Notes: generated from the sequence alone by a model not told the origin. A stretch of 64,000 nt of DNA from Kineosporiaceae bacterium (GCA_016713225.1 JADJPO010000004.1:310001-374000); one strand, 5' to 3'. Positions 8,517 through 16,890 are shown, counted from the stretch's first letter. Made by a program: numbers and translations.

Positions 8517-8720
8517 CTGGGTGTGTCATGTCCTGCCGTGGATCTTCCTGGATGGTGCGTGGATCATGCCGACTGCCACCGGCCTCACCAGCGTACTGCG
8601 CGCAACGCCGTCGGCTCCAGCGGCATTCCCCGGATGGAGTCACGGCAGGTCGACCCGAGCAGCACATCCGCCGAACGGGTGATCAGGGTGACGGTCTCAC
8701 CCGCCGATGGAGACCGGGTG

Positions 8721-10928
8721 ATGGCCCAGCGACCGGCGACCGAGCCTGCCCGCGCGGCGCCCGCTGCTGCCCTGCTCCGGGTGCCACGTCAGCGCACCGG
8801 CGGCGGCATGCGCGTCGACGACCTGCAGCAGGCCCTCACCGCCATCGGCCGTCAGACCTCGGACGCCGGGGTGGCCCAGCTGCTCTTGGAGGCCTCCCGC
8901 CGCCTGACCGGCCTGGCGATGTGGAGCTGGGACCTGGCCACGGGTCGGCTCACCTGGTCACAGGAGATGTTCGCCCTCATCGGCCTGCCCCCGGGAACCA
9001 CCCCCTCGATCGAGGAATGGCAGCAACTGCTGCACCCGGATGACCGTGACGACCTCACCGAGTCCGACACCGCCTCGGCCCAGGCCGGCGAGGGCTGGCA
9101 GGTCATCTTCCGGGTGCTGCCCCCCGACGGTGTCATTCGCTACCTCGAGGCCTGGTCGGACGTCATCACCGACGAGCAGGGCCGCCCGGTCGCCGTCCTC
9201 GGCGCCACCATGGACGTCACGGCCCAGCAGCAGACGCTGCAGGCGCTGCAGTCCAGCCGTGAGGTGTTCCGGCTCGCCTTCGACGAGGCGCCGATCGGCA
9301 TGGCGATCCTCGAGGTCGTCGCCGACTCGGTCAGTACCGTCATGATCAACCGTGCCCTGCGCCGCCTGGCCGGGGCGGACGAGGATCTGACCGATGACGC
9401 CGACGGCGTCGACCTCGCCGACGGGTTCGACCTGGCCTCGCGAGTGCACCCCGACGACCGCGCCACGCTGCACGCCCTCACCGTGGTCGACGAGAACGCG
9501 GCCCAGGCGGTTCGAGCCGCCGAACTGCGTCTGGTGCGACCGGACGGCTCGTACACCCACACCTGGGTCCACGCCGCCGCAGCCGTCTCGGGCGACGGCG
9601 CCGACCGGCTGTTCCGGGTCATCCTGCACATGATCGACATGACCGTGCTGCGGCGCACCCAGGCCGAGCTGGAGCGCCTCGCCCTCACCGACACCGTGAC
9701 CGGGTTGGCGAACCGGACGGCACTGGAGGTGGCCGCCCAGACCGCCCTGGCCGACATGCGCCCGGGGCTCGGGCTGGGCTTCATGTTGCTCGACCTCGAT
9801 CGGTTCAAGACCGTGAACGACTCCCTGGGCCACCTCGCCGGCGATGCCCTGCTGGTCGAGGTCGGCCGGCGGCTGCGCAGCGCCGTCCCGCACAGCGCGA
9901 CCGTCGCCCGGCTGGGAGGCGACGAGTTCGCCGTCCTGATCAAGGGGAGCCCCTCCCCCAAGGCGCTGGCCGACCAGGCCGACATGGTGCGACTGCGGCT
10001 GGGCCACCCCTACACCCTGCCCGGCGCCGCGCGGCTGAACTCGACGGCCAGCGTCGGAGTGACCTGGTGCGGTCAGGGCACCCACACCATGCAGGACCTG
10101 TATCGCGAGGCCGACCTGGCGCTCTACGCCGCCAAGGGCGCCGGCCGCGACGCGGTCGCGTTGTTCGACGACGACCTGCGCGCCACCGCCGATCAACGGA
10201 TCGAGAACGAACGCAAGCTGCGGTCCGCGCTGGCCAACGACGGAGTGCGGATGGTGTTGCAGCCGGTGGTCGCCCTCGCCTCGGGCGAGGTGGTGGCCAG
10301 CGAGGCGCTGGCCCGCATGGAACACCCCGAGCTCGGTCTGCTCACCCCGGACGTGTTCATCACGGCCGCCGAGGAGACCGGCCTGGTGATCGAGATCGAC
10401 AGCCGGATCTGCGAACTCGCCATCGCTGCCCTGGCCAGCACGTCCGACGACCCGCGGCTGCAGCGGATCGCGGTCAACGTCTCACCCCGCACGCTCGACC
10501 ACGCCGAGTGGCGTGCCCGGATGCGCGCGGCCCTGCGCCGCCACCGGGTCGACGCCCAGCGGCTGTTGATCGAGGTGACCGAGTCGAGCCTGCTGGACGC
10601 CGGCAGCCCCCGCGCCGCCCAGCTGCGCGAGCTGCAGGACGAGGGCATGACGGTGGGCATCGACGACTTCGGCACCGGCTACTCGGCGCTGGCCTACCTG
10701 GACGCCTTCAACCTGGACTTCCTCAAGATCGACCGGTCGTTCGTGTCGCGGCTGGGCACCGGCAAGCGGCCCGATGCCGTGGTGTCGGCGATCATCAAAC
10801 TGGCCCATGCCCACGGCATGACGGTCACCGCCGAGGGCGTCGAGACCGCCGAACAGGCCGAGATGTTGCGCCTGATGGGTTGCGACCGTGGCCAGGGCTG
10901 GCACTTCGGCAGGCCGTCCCCCCTCTGA
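8721..10928 (+). CDS. PAS-PAS-GGDEF-EAL cyclic-di-GMP turnover protein
   Basis: About 735 residues with no membrane segment. Two PAS domains (around 55-180 and 185-315; WSWDLATGRLTWS starts the first) are followed by a GGDEF domain (about 325-485; LDLDRFKTVNDSLGH and RLGGDEFAVL) and an EAL domain (about 500-735; SEALARMEHP, GIDDFGTGYSAL, LDFLKIDRSFV, TAEGVETAEQ). The GGDEF motif is intact, but no RxxD inhibitory site precedes it. The EAL catalytic residues look intact. Either or both activities are possible. I chose the ATG at 8721, with GGAG 8 bp upstream; the open frame extends into the divergent tmRNA gene, which cannot be coding. Cytoplasmic sensor-effector role inferred. Confidence 0.9.
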   Translation: MAQRPATEPARAAPAAALLRVPRQRTGGGMRVDDLQQALTAIGRQTSDAGVAQLLLEASRRLTGLAMWSWDLATGRLTWSQEMFALIGLPPGTTPSIEEWQQLLHPDDRDDLTESDTASAQAGEGWQVIFRVLPPDGVIRYLEAWSDVITDEQGRPVAVLGATMDVTAQQQTLQALQSSREVFRLAFDEAPIGMAILEVVADSVSTVMINRALRRLAGADEDLTDDADGVDLADGFDLASRVHPDDRATLHALTVVDENAAQAVRAAELRLVRPDGSYTHTWVHAAAAVSGDGADRLFRVILHMIDMTVLRRTQAELERLALTDTVTGLANRTALEVAAQTALADMRPGLGLGFMLLDLDRFKTVNDSLGHLAGDALLVEVGRRLRSAVPHSATVARLGGDEFAVLIKGSPSPKALADQADMVRLRLGHPYTLPGAARLNSTASVGVTWCGQGTHTMQDLYREADLALYAAKGAGRDAVALFDDDLRATADQRIENERKLRSALANDGVRMVLQPVVALASGEVVASEALARMEHPELGLLTPDVFITAAEETGLVIEIDSRICELAIAALASTSDDPRLQRIAVNVSPRTLDHAEWRARMRAALRRHRVDAQRLLIEVTESSLLDAGSPRAAQLRELQDEGMTVGIDDFGTGYSALAYLDAFNLDFLKIDRSFVSRLGTGKRPDAVVSAIIKLAHAHGMTVTAEGVETAEQAEMLRLMGCDRGQGWHFGRPSPL

Positions 10929-10948
10929 GACTCAGCGGTATCCGAGAC

Positions 10949-11419
10949 TCAGCGGTGCTTGTGAGCCTGGACGGCGCGGTCGACCTCGCGCTTGTCCTGC
11001 CGCTCGCGCAGGGCGTGCCGCTTGTCGTACTCCTTCTTGCCTCGGGCCAGGGCGATCTCGACCTTGGCCCGGCCGTCGGAGAAGTACAGCTGCAGCGGCA
11101 CGATGGTGTGCCCCTTCTCGCGCAGCGCCGCCTCGAGCTTGTCGATCTCGGTGCGGTGCATGAGCAGCTTGCGCTTGCGCCGCGGGGCGTGATTGGTCCA
11201 GGTGCCCTGCGAGTACTCCGGGATGTGCACGGACTGCAGCCAGGCCTCGCCGTCGTCGATCGAGACGAACCCGTCGACCAGCGACGCCCGCCCCGCCCGC
11301 AATGCCTTGACCTCGGTACCGGTCAGCACCAGCCCGGCCTCGACCACATCGTCGATGTGATAGTCGTGGCGGGCCTTGCGATTCGAGGCCACCACCTTGC
11401 GGCCGGTTTCACGAGGCAT
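10949..11419 (-). CDS. smpB: SsrA-binding protein SmpB
   Basis: 156 residues. Family signatures in order: VASNRKARHDYHI near the N-terminus, GLVLTGTEVKALR, the acidic-aromatic segment AWLQSVHIPEYS, GRAKVEIALARGKKEYDKR and a basic C-terminal tail ending QAHKHR. SmpB binds the tRNA-like domain of tmRNA and delivers it to stalled ribosomes; its C-terminal tail reads the empty mRNA channel. I chose the ATG at 11419 because the protein starting MPRETGRK aligns with the family. It lies 29 bp after the M23 peptidase gene, probably the last gene of the ftsEX transcript. Its partner ssrA is 2.4 kb away. Confidence 0.96.
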   Translation of the reverse strand: MPRETGRKVVASNRKARHDYHIDDVVEAGLVLTGTEVKALRAGRASLVDGFVSIDDGEAWLQSVHIPEYSQGTWTNHAPRRKRKLLMHRTEIDKLEAALREKGHTIVPLQLYFSDGRAKVEIALARGKKEYDKRHALRERQDKREVDRAVQAHKHR

Positions 11420-11448
11420 CCGACCAGTGTAGGCAGGGGTGAGGCGCC

Positions 11449-12768
11449 TCAGAGCCAGCGCATCGGGTTGGCGTAGTTGCCGTCCACCAGGGCCTCGAAG
11501 TGCAGGTGACACCCGGTCGACAAGCCGGTGGTACCCACGTACCCGATGACCTGGCCTCGGCTCACCGAGCCGCCTCCCCGCACGATGCGCGACAGGTGGT
11601 TGTAGGTGGTGGCCAGGTCGGCGCCGTTGACCAAGCCGTGGTCGATGATGACCCGGTTGCCGTACCCCCCGGCCCAGCCCGCCGAGATGATCTCGCCGTC
11701 CGCCGCCGCGTACACCGCGGTGCCGCAGCCGGCCGCGAAGTCGGTTCCGGTGTGCATCCGGGAGTAGTGCAGGATCGGGTGGTAGCGCATGCCGAAACCG
11801 GAGCTGATCCGGCCCGAACTCGGGTACCCGAAGAATCCGTTGGACGCCCGCTGACCTCCGCTGTCGCCGCCTCCACCGCCACCCTGACGGGCGCGCTTGC
11901 GAGCCGCCTCGCGGGCCTTGCGCGCCCGCTCGGCCAGGATCGCCCGGAGTTTGGACTGCTCGGCGGCCAGCTCGTCCAGCCGCTTCTTCTCGGCGGCGAT
12001 CTTGCCCTGGATCGTGGTCACCGCGCCCTGCTGGGTGGCCACCAGGGTGGTGACCTCGGCCTCGGCGGTGGCCGCCTGCTGTTCGGCCGCGCGGCGCGCC
12101 GCGACCACGAGGGTGGACTGGCGCTTCAGCTCGGCGATCTGGGCCCGGACGGCGGCCAGCCGGCTGCCGCGGGCCCGCATCTCGGCTTGCTGCACCGCGA
12201 GCCGGTCGATGGCACCGTTCTGTGCCCGCAACGCGGCTCCCGCATAGGCGAGACGCTCACTGAGGTGCTCGGGGCTGTCGGCCTGCAACAGGATGGACAG
12301 CCCGTTGATGTCGCTGCCCACGTACGCCTGCCGGGCGATGTCGCCCAGGGCCTTGCGGGTCTCGTCCTCCGCGGTGGCCTGGGCCTGCAGGTCACGTTCG
12401 GCCTTGCCCTCCTCGGCGCGGGCCACCTCGAGCTGGGCGGCCAGGTGTGCGTCCTGCGCGGTGGCCTGAGCCAGTCGGCCCTGTGCCGTGGCCAGGCTGG
12501 CCCGCGCCACGACGAGGTTCTGCTCGGCTCGCTTCAACGCGATCGCAGCCTCGACGAAGTCGGCGTTGGCGCCCTCGAGGGATTCCCGCAGGTCGGCGAT
12601 CGCCGAGTCGACGTCCTTCTTGCGCTGGTCGATGTCGTCGGCCAACGGATGGGAGGCAGCCTGCGCCGCGCCCACCGGCCCCATCCCGGCGCAGGTCAGG
12701 CCCGGGACGACGAACAGCGCCGCGGCGCCCACGGACGCCAGTGCGCGTCGTCCGAACCTCGATGCCAT
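11449..12768 (-). CDS. Secreted coiled-coil M23 peptidase, EnvC/RipC-like
   Basis: 439 residues. An N-terminal signal peptide (about 1-37, ending GAAQAAS) is followed by a long Ala/Glu/Arg-rich coiled coil (about 40-285), a Gly linker (RQGGGGGGDSGG) and a LytM/M23 domain (about 310-439). The zinc and catalytic motifs are present: GFGMRYHPI, HTGTDFA and TGCHLHFEAL. Its place directly after ftsX and its coiled-coil-plus-M23 architecture match murein hydrolases or activators that FtsEX regulates (EnvC in E. coli, RipC in mycobacteria, where RipC is NlpC/P60). Unlike EnvC, the HxxxD and HxH residues look intact, so direct DD-endopeptidase activity is plausible. Confidence 0.9.
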   Translation of the reverse strand: MASRFGRRALASVGAAALFVVPGLTCAGMGPVGAAQAASHPLADDIDQRKKDVDSAIADLRESLEGANADFVEAAIALKRAEQNLVVARASLATAQGRLAQATAQDAHLAAQLEVARAEEGKAERDLQAQATAEDETRKALGDIARQAYVGSDINGLSILLQADSPEHLSERLAYAGAALRAQNGAIDRLAVQQAEMRARGSRLAAVRAQIAELKRQSTLVVAARRAAEQQAATAEAEVTTLVATQQGAVTTIQGKIAAEKKRLDELAAEQSKLRAILAERARKAREAARKRARQGGGGGGDSGGQRASNGFFGYPSSGRISSGFGMRYHPILHYSRMHTGTDFAAGCGTAVYAAADGEIISAGWAGGYGNRVIIDHGLVNGADLATTYNHLSRIVRGGGSVSRGQVIGYVGTTGLSTGCHLHFEALVDGNYANPMRWL

Positions 12769-12817
12769 CGCCTGCTCCCGAGTCCACCACAGGCACGCAC
12801 CACCCCCCGGTGGAACG

Positions 12818-12848
12818 ACACCTCAACCTCGACTAGAGGTCGAGGTGT
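12818..12848 (-). terminator. Hairpin between ftsX and the M23 peptidase gene
   Basis: A 13-bp stem (ACACCTCGACCTC on the minus strand, one G-U pair) with a 5-nt loop begins immediately after the ftsX stop. It could attenuate or process the ftsEX transcript, so that the peptidase and smpB are partly uncoupled from it. No U-tract is present. Confidence 0.5.
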
Positions 12849-13766
12849 CTACACCTTGAGGTATCGACGCAGGGAGAGGAAGGACGACACGCCCGCGATC
12901 AGCATTCCGATCAGGAACAGCCAGGGCGCCACCCACAAGGCGTCGCTCACCCCGACCCAGCTGTTGATGAACTTCACCTGCTCGGCGAGCCAGCCTTGGA
13001 TGGCGATCCGGGTGAACAACGCCAGGATCACCGAGGCGGCCAACGCCCCCGCCATGGCGGCGATCAGGCTCTCCAACACGAACGGCAGCTGGATGACGAG
13101 GTTCGACGCCCCGACCAGGCGCATGATCGAGGTCTCACGCCGTCGCGTGAAGGCGGTCAAGCGGATCGTGGTGGCCACCAGCAGCACACTCGACAGCAAC
13201 GTGAGCGCGGCCACCGCCCAGGCCGACCACTTCAAGCCACCGAACAGGGCGAACAACTTGTCGATCACGCGGTTCTGATCCTCGACGTCGTCCACGCCGG
13301 GCAGGTCGCGGAACGCCTGCGAGACCACCGCGTACTTCTTGGGATCCTTCAACTTGACCCGGAACGACTCCGGCATCTGGTCGGCGGTCAGGTTGTCCGA
13401 GAGGACGGAGTCCTTGTACTGCTCCTTGAACCGGGTGTAGGCCTCCTGCTTGGACTCGTAGAACACCGCATCGACGTAGGGCGCCAGCTGCGCCGAGGAC
13501 AGCTCGGCCCGGATCTGGTCGCGCTGGGCCTGGGTCACCTCACCGCTGGCGCAGGTGGTCTTGTCGGAGTCCTTGGTGCACAGGAAGATCGAGACCTGGA
13601 CCCGGTCGTCCCAGTAGTTCTTCATCAGACCGACCTGCTTCTGGGTGAGCACCCCCACCCCGAACAGCAGCAGCGACACCGTGGTCACCAGGATCAGCGA
13701 CAGGGTCATGGTGAGGTTGCGACGCAGACCGATCCCGATCTCGCTGAGGATGAACTGAAATCTCAT
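12849..13766 (-). CDS. ftsX: Cell division protein FtsX (ABC permease-like)
   Basis: 305 residues. Topology: a short cytoplasmic N-terminus, TM1 (about 20-45), a large extracytoplasmic domain of about 125 residues, then three TM helices in the C-terminal half with TRRRETSIMRLVGASN in the cytoplasmic loop, typical of FtsX. The extracytoplasmic part has two Cys (FLCTKDSDKTTCASG) likely to form a disulfide. FtsX transmits FtsE ATP hydrolysis across the membrane to a wall hydrolase. The ATG overlaps the ftsE stop by 4 bp, so the two are coupled. The next gene encodes the probable hydrolase partner. Confidence 0.95.
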   Translation of the reverse strand: MRFQFILSEIGIGLRRNLTMTLSLILVTTVSLLLFGVGVLTQKQVGLMKNYWDDRVQVSIFLCTKDSDKTTCASGEVTQAQRDQIRAELSSAQLAPYVDAVFYESKQEAYTRFKEQYKDSVLSDNLTADQMPESFRVKLKDPKKYAVVSQAFRDLPGVDDVEDQNRVIDKLFALFGGLKWSAWAVAALTLLSSVLLVATTIRLTAFTRRRETSIMRLVGASNLVIQLPFVLESLIAAMAGALAASVILALFTRIAIQGWLAEQVKFINSWVGVSDALWVAPWLFLIGMLIAGVSSFLSLRRYLKV

Positions 13767-14518
13767 CGCGCGTACCCGTAGACGCCACGGTCCTGGTCAC
13801 GAACCAGCTTGCCGGCGTCCAGCTCGCACACCCGCTTGCGCATCTGGTCGACGATCTCGTCGTCGTGGGTGGCCATCACGATCGTGGTGCCGGTGCGATT
13901 GATCCGGTCGAGCAACCGCATGATGCCGACGCTGGTGGTGGGGTCGAGGTTGCCCGTCGGTTCGTCGGCCAACAGGATCGAGGGCCGGTTGACGAAGGCC
14001 CGCGCGATCGCCACCCGCTGCTGCTCACCACCGGACAGCTCGTGCGGGAAGCGCTGTTCCTTGCCACCCAGCCCGACCAGGTCGAGCACCTCGGGCACGG
14101 TGTGGGCGATGGCGTGACGCGGCTTGCCGATCACCTGCAGCGCGAAGGCGACGTTCTCGAACACGGTCTTGTTGGGCAGCAGGCGGAAGTCCTGGAACAC
14201 CACGCCGATCTGACGCCGCAGCGTCGGGACCTTCCAGCTGGCCAGACGTGCGACGTCCTTGCCGGCCACGTGCACCAGGCCCTTGGTGGCGCGCTCCTCG
14301 CGCAGCACCAGACGCAGGAAGGTCGACTTGCCCGACCCCGAGGAACCCACCAGGAAGACGAACTCGCCCTTGGCCACCTCGAGGCTGACGTCGTCCAGGG
14401 CGGTGTGCTGCGCCTGGCCCCCGCCCCGACGGCGAGCGCTGGCCCGCATGGCCCGCGACCCGCCGGACAGCGCCGAGGCGCTGTCGTAGATCTTGGTGAC
14501 ATTCTCGAAACGGATCAC
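13763..14518 (-). CDS. ftsE: Cell division ATP-binding protein FtsE, with N-terminal insertion
   Basis: 251 residues from a GTG at 14518 (V/M-IRFENVTKIYD). Walker A is GSSGSGKST, the Q-loop is VFQDFRLLPNKT, the signature is LSGGEQQRV, Walker B is ILLADEPTGNLD and the switch His is ATHDDE; all are intact. Between KIYD and ALDDVSLEV there are about 25 extra residues (Ser/Gly/Arg-rich, SGGSRAM through GGGQAQHT) where the family normally has a short beta turn. The open frame continues upstream to 14569, but the GTG gives the canonical FtsE N-terminus. FtsE powers FtsX during septal peptidoglycan remodelling. Confidence 0.95.
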   Translation of the reverse strand: MIRFENVTKIYDSASALSGGSRAMRASARRRGGGQAQHTALDDVSLEVAKGEFVFLVGSSGSGKSTFLRLVLREERATKGLVHVAGKDVARLASWKVPTLRRQIGVVFQDFRLLPNKTVFENVAFALQVIGKPRHAIAHTVPEVLDLVGLGGKEQRFPHELSGGEQQRVAIARAFVNRPSILLADEPTGNLDPTTSVGIMRLLDRINRTGTTIVMATHDDEIVDQMRKRVCELDAGKLVRDQDRGVYGYAR

Positions 14519-14731
14519 AGGCTGGGCGTCCTCGGTCGACGGTCCATTCCGATGCGCCGATGGGCACACCGCGGTCAGGGGTACATCGTGCTCAGGAGTC
14601 TAGACACGCCCCCCCGGCGTCCGATAACTCGCCGCGCCCGCGGACACCGCCTCGTCCTGCGGGAAATCCGTTGCCACCGCGGGCCGACCGGGTCCAGGCT
14701 GAGACGTCACACCCGAGGAGAGGAGAACGTG

Positions 14732-14818
14732 ATGACCGTCGCTGCCGAGGTCGCCACCCACCGTCCCGTTCCCGCTCTCACCGGAGTTCGCGTTGACCCG
14801 TCCCCGCCCGACCGATGA
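14732..14818 (+). CDS. Possible 28-residue leader peptide overlapping the RIO kinase start
   Basis: An ATG at 14732 is preceded by an unusually strong ribosome site (GAGGAGAGGAGAACGTG). The frame runs 28 codons, reading MTVAAEVATHRPV to a TGA at 14816-14818. The kinase gene starts inside it on a TTG at 14793 in another frame. The only other start for the kinase would lie much further in. The arrangement suggests translational coupling through a leader ORF rather than a functional peptide. Peptide expression is untested. Confidence 0.4.
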   Translation: MTVAAEVATHRPVPALTGVRVDPSPPDR

Positions 14819-15650
14819 CCCCTGCCACCCCGACCCGTACGACGAACCCAGCTGGTCCAGCTGGGGTGCCGCTCAACACGGGCCGGAACCCTTCCCCGAC
14901 TGGGTGATCACCGCGCTCGGCGCGGTGGACACCGAACGCGGCATCCTCAAGACCGGCAAGGAAGCCGACGTCTTCCTGGTCGAGCGCACCGAGACCCCGG
15001 ACGACGCGAGCGAGCGCAGCGTCCTGCTGGCCGCCAAGCGCTATCGCACCGCCGAGCACCGCCTGTTCCACCGTGACGCCTCCTACCTCGAGGGACGCCG
15101 CGTGCGCCGCTCCCGCGAGACACGCGCCATGGCCCGGCGCACGGACTTCGGCCGCGAACTGATCGCGGCGCAGTGGGCGGCGGCCGAGTTCGGCGTCCTG
15201 GCTCACCTGTGGCAGCTCACCAACGGCCAGCCCGGGACGGCGCGCGCCCTGGTGCCCTACCCGGTGCAGCTGCGCGACCGCGAACTGATGATGGAGTTCA
15301 TCGGGGACGACGACGGCACCGCGGCGCCCCGACTGGCCCAGCTGCGCCCCGAACCGGCCGAGCTGCTCGACCTGTGGCACCAGATGCTCGGTGCGCTGGG
15401 CACGCTGGCCCTCGAGGGCCTGGCCCACGGCGACCTGTCGGCCTACAACGTGTTGGTGCACCGGGGATCGCTGGTCCTCATCGACCTGCCCCAGGCGGTC
15501 GACGTGGTGGCCAACCCTCGAGGCGCCGACTACCTCGCCCGGGACGTCGCGAACGTCGCCGCGTGGTTCCTCGGTCGCGGCCTCCCCGAGGAGGTGTGCG
15601 ACCTCGACCGGCTCACCGCCGACCTCCTGGCCGACGCCGGCCTCCACTGA
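14793..15650 (+). CDS. RIO1-family serine protein kinase/ATPase
   Basis: 285 residues. RIO hallmarks: a Gly-rich loop equivalent TGKEADVF (about 53-60), the ATP-binding Lys in LLAAKRYR, a catalytic loop HGDLSAYNVLV (about 212) with Asp and Asn, and a metal-binding LIDLPQAVD (about 228) in place of the DFG. This is the RIO1 arrangement. The TTG start at 14793 has GGAG 6 bp upstream and is the only start near the expected N-terminus, since in-frame stops lie just before. Bacterial RIO kinases are poorly understood; the ribosome-maturation role of archaeal and eukaryotic RIO1 should not be assumed. Confidence 0.88.
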   Translation: MTRPRPTDDPCHPDPYDEPSWSSWGAAQHGPEPFPDWVITALGAVDTERGILKTGKEADVFLVERTETPDDASERSVLLAAKRYRTAEHRLFHRDASYLEGRRVRRSRETRAMARRTDFGRELIAAQWAAAEFGVLAHLWQLTNGQPGTARALVPYPVQLRDRELMMEFIGDDDGTAAPRLAQLRPEPAELLDLWHQMLGALGTLALEGLAHGDLSAYNVLVHRGSLVLIDLPQAVDVVANPRGADYLARDVANVAAWFLGRGLPEEVCDLDRLTADLLADAGLH

Positions 15651-15671
15651 CTGCGCCCCCCACCGACGCCC

Positions 15672-15730
15672 ACCCCCGTGATCATGCAATCCGTGCACGT
15701 TTCGTGCACGGATTGCATGATCACGGGGGT
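15672..15730. repeat. Conserved palindromic element, copy 1 (28-bp stem)
   Basis: A perfect 28-bp inverted repeat with a 3-nt TTT loop between the convergent RIO kinase and prfB genes; its last base is the first base of the prfB stop triplet. The arm contains GATCATGCAATCCGTGCA, identical in all six arms of the three copies in this window. Its structure suits a bidirectional terminator, but the arm sequence is far more conserved than termination needs. Confidence 0.9.
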
Positions 15731-16848
15731 CAGTTCTGCTCGCTGGTGCGGCGCCAGCGGATGCCCGACTCCAGGAACTCGTCGATGTCGCCGTCGAACA
15801 CCGCGGTCGGGTTGCCGACCTCGTACTCGGTGCGCAGGTCCTTGACCATCTGGTACGGGTGCAGCACGTACGAGCGCATCTGGTTGCCCCAGCTCGAGCC
15901 ACCGTCGCCCTTGAGCGAGTCGAGCTCGGCCTGACGTTCCTGCCGGGCGCGCTCGAGCAGCTTGGCCTGCAACACCCGCATCGCGGCGGCCTTGTTCTGC
16001 AGCTGGCTCTTCTCGTTCTGGCAGGTCACCACGACACCGGTCGGCAGGTGAGTGAGCCGGACGGCGGAGTCGGTGGTGTTGACGCTCTGCCCACCAGGAC
16101 CCGAGGAGCGGTAGACGTCGATCCGGATGTCGTTCTCCGGGATCTCGATGTGGTCGGTCTCGGCCACCACGGGCAGCACCTCGACCCCCGCGAAGGAGGT
16201 CTGGCGGCGTCCCTGGTTGTCGAACGGACTGATCCGCACCAGCCGGTGGGTGCCCTGCTCGACCGACAGGGTGCCGTAGGCGTAGGGCGCGGAGACCTTG
16301 AAGGTGGCCGACTTGATGCCGGCCTCCTCGGCGTAGGAGGTGTCATAGACCTCGGTCTTGTGGCCGTGCCGCTCCGCCCAGCGCAGGTACATCCGCATCA
16401 GCATCTCGGCGAAGTCCGCGGCATCGACGCCACCGGCCTCGGAGCGGATCGTGATCAGCGCCTCGCGGTTGTCGTACTCCCCCGACAGCAGGGTGCGCAC
16501 CTCGAGCTCGCCGAGCGCCTTGGTCACCTCGACCAGTTCGGCCTCCGCCTCGGCGAAAGCGTCGGCGGCCTCGCCCCCGTCACCAGCTTCCTCGGCCATC
16601 TGCACCAGCACCTCGAGGTCGTCCACCCGCGAGGTCATCCGGGTCAACCGGTCGAGCTCGGCCTGCAGGTGTGACAGCGAACTGGTCACCTGCTGGGCCT
16701 TCTCGGGGTCGTCCCACAGATCGGGGGCGGCGGCCTGCTCGTTCAGGTCGGCGATGCGGGCGCGCAACCCGTCGAGGTCGCTGACCTCGAGGATCGAGTT
16801 CAGGGTCGTACGCAGGTCACGCAGGGCGGCGGGGAAGTCGACGGACAC
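15730..16848 (-). CDS. prfB: Peptide chain release factor 2
   Basis: 372 residues, starting GTG at 16848. The anticodon-like SPF tripeptide is in RISPFDNQGRR (about 207) and the universally conserved GGQ in SSGPGGQSVNTTDS (about 250); both are intact. The long N-terminal coiled coil (DPEKAQQVTSSLSHLQAELD) matches RF2 rather than RF1. The gene is one continuous frame, without the in-frame UGA autoregulatory frameshift seen in many other bacteria. RF2 terminates translation at UGA and UAA; UGA is the dominant stop in this window. Confidence 0.97.
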   Translation of the reverse strand: MSVDFPAALRDLRTTLNSILEVSDLDGLRARIADLNEQAAAPDLWDDPEKAQQVTSSLSHLQAELDRLTRMTSRVDDLEVLVQMAEEAGDGGEAADAFAEAEAELVEVTKALGELEVRTLLSGEYDNREALITIRSEAGGVDAADFAEMLMRMYLRWAERHGHKTEVYDTSYAEEAGIKSATFKVSAPYAYGTLSVEQGTHRLVRISPFDNQGRRQTSFAGVEVLPVVAETDHIEIPENDIRIDVYRSSGPGGQSVNTTDSAVRLTHLPTGVVVTCQNEKSQLQNKAAAMRVLQAKLLERARQERQAELDSLKGDGGSSWGNQMRSYVLHPYQMVKDLRTEYEVGNPTAVFDGDIDEFLESGIRWRRTSEQN

Positions 16849-16890
16849 ACCGCAAACGTACGGGGTCGGCGCGCTCGGTGTGGCCTCGGA

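Noticed and set aside
8325..8720. Upstream extension of the GGDEF/EAL frame
   Set aside because: It runs through the ssrA gene and has Cys/His-rich sequence unlike a PAS protein; a good ribosome site marks 8721.
15730..16848. Programmed frameshift in prfB
   Set aside because: The gene is one uninterrupted frame through its whole length, with no early in-frame UGA.
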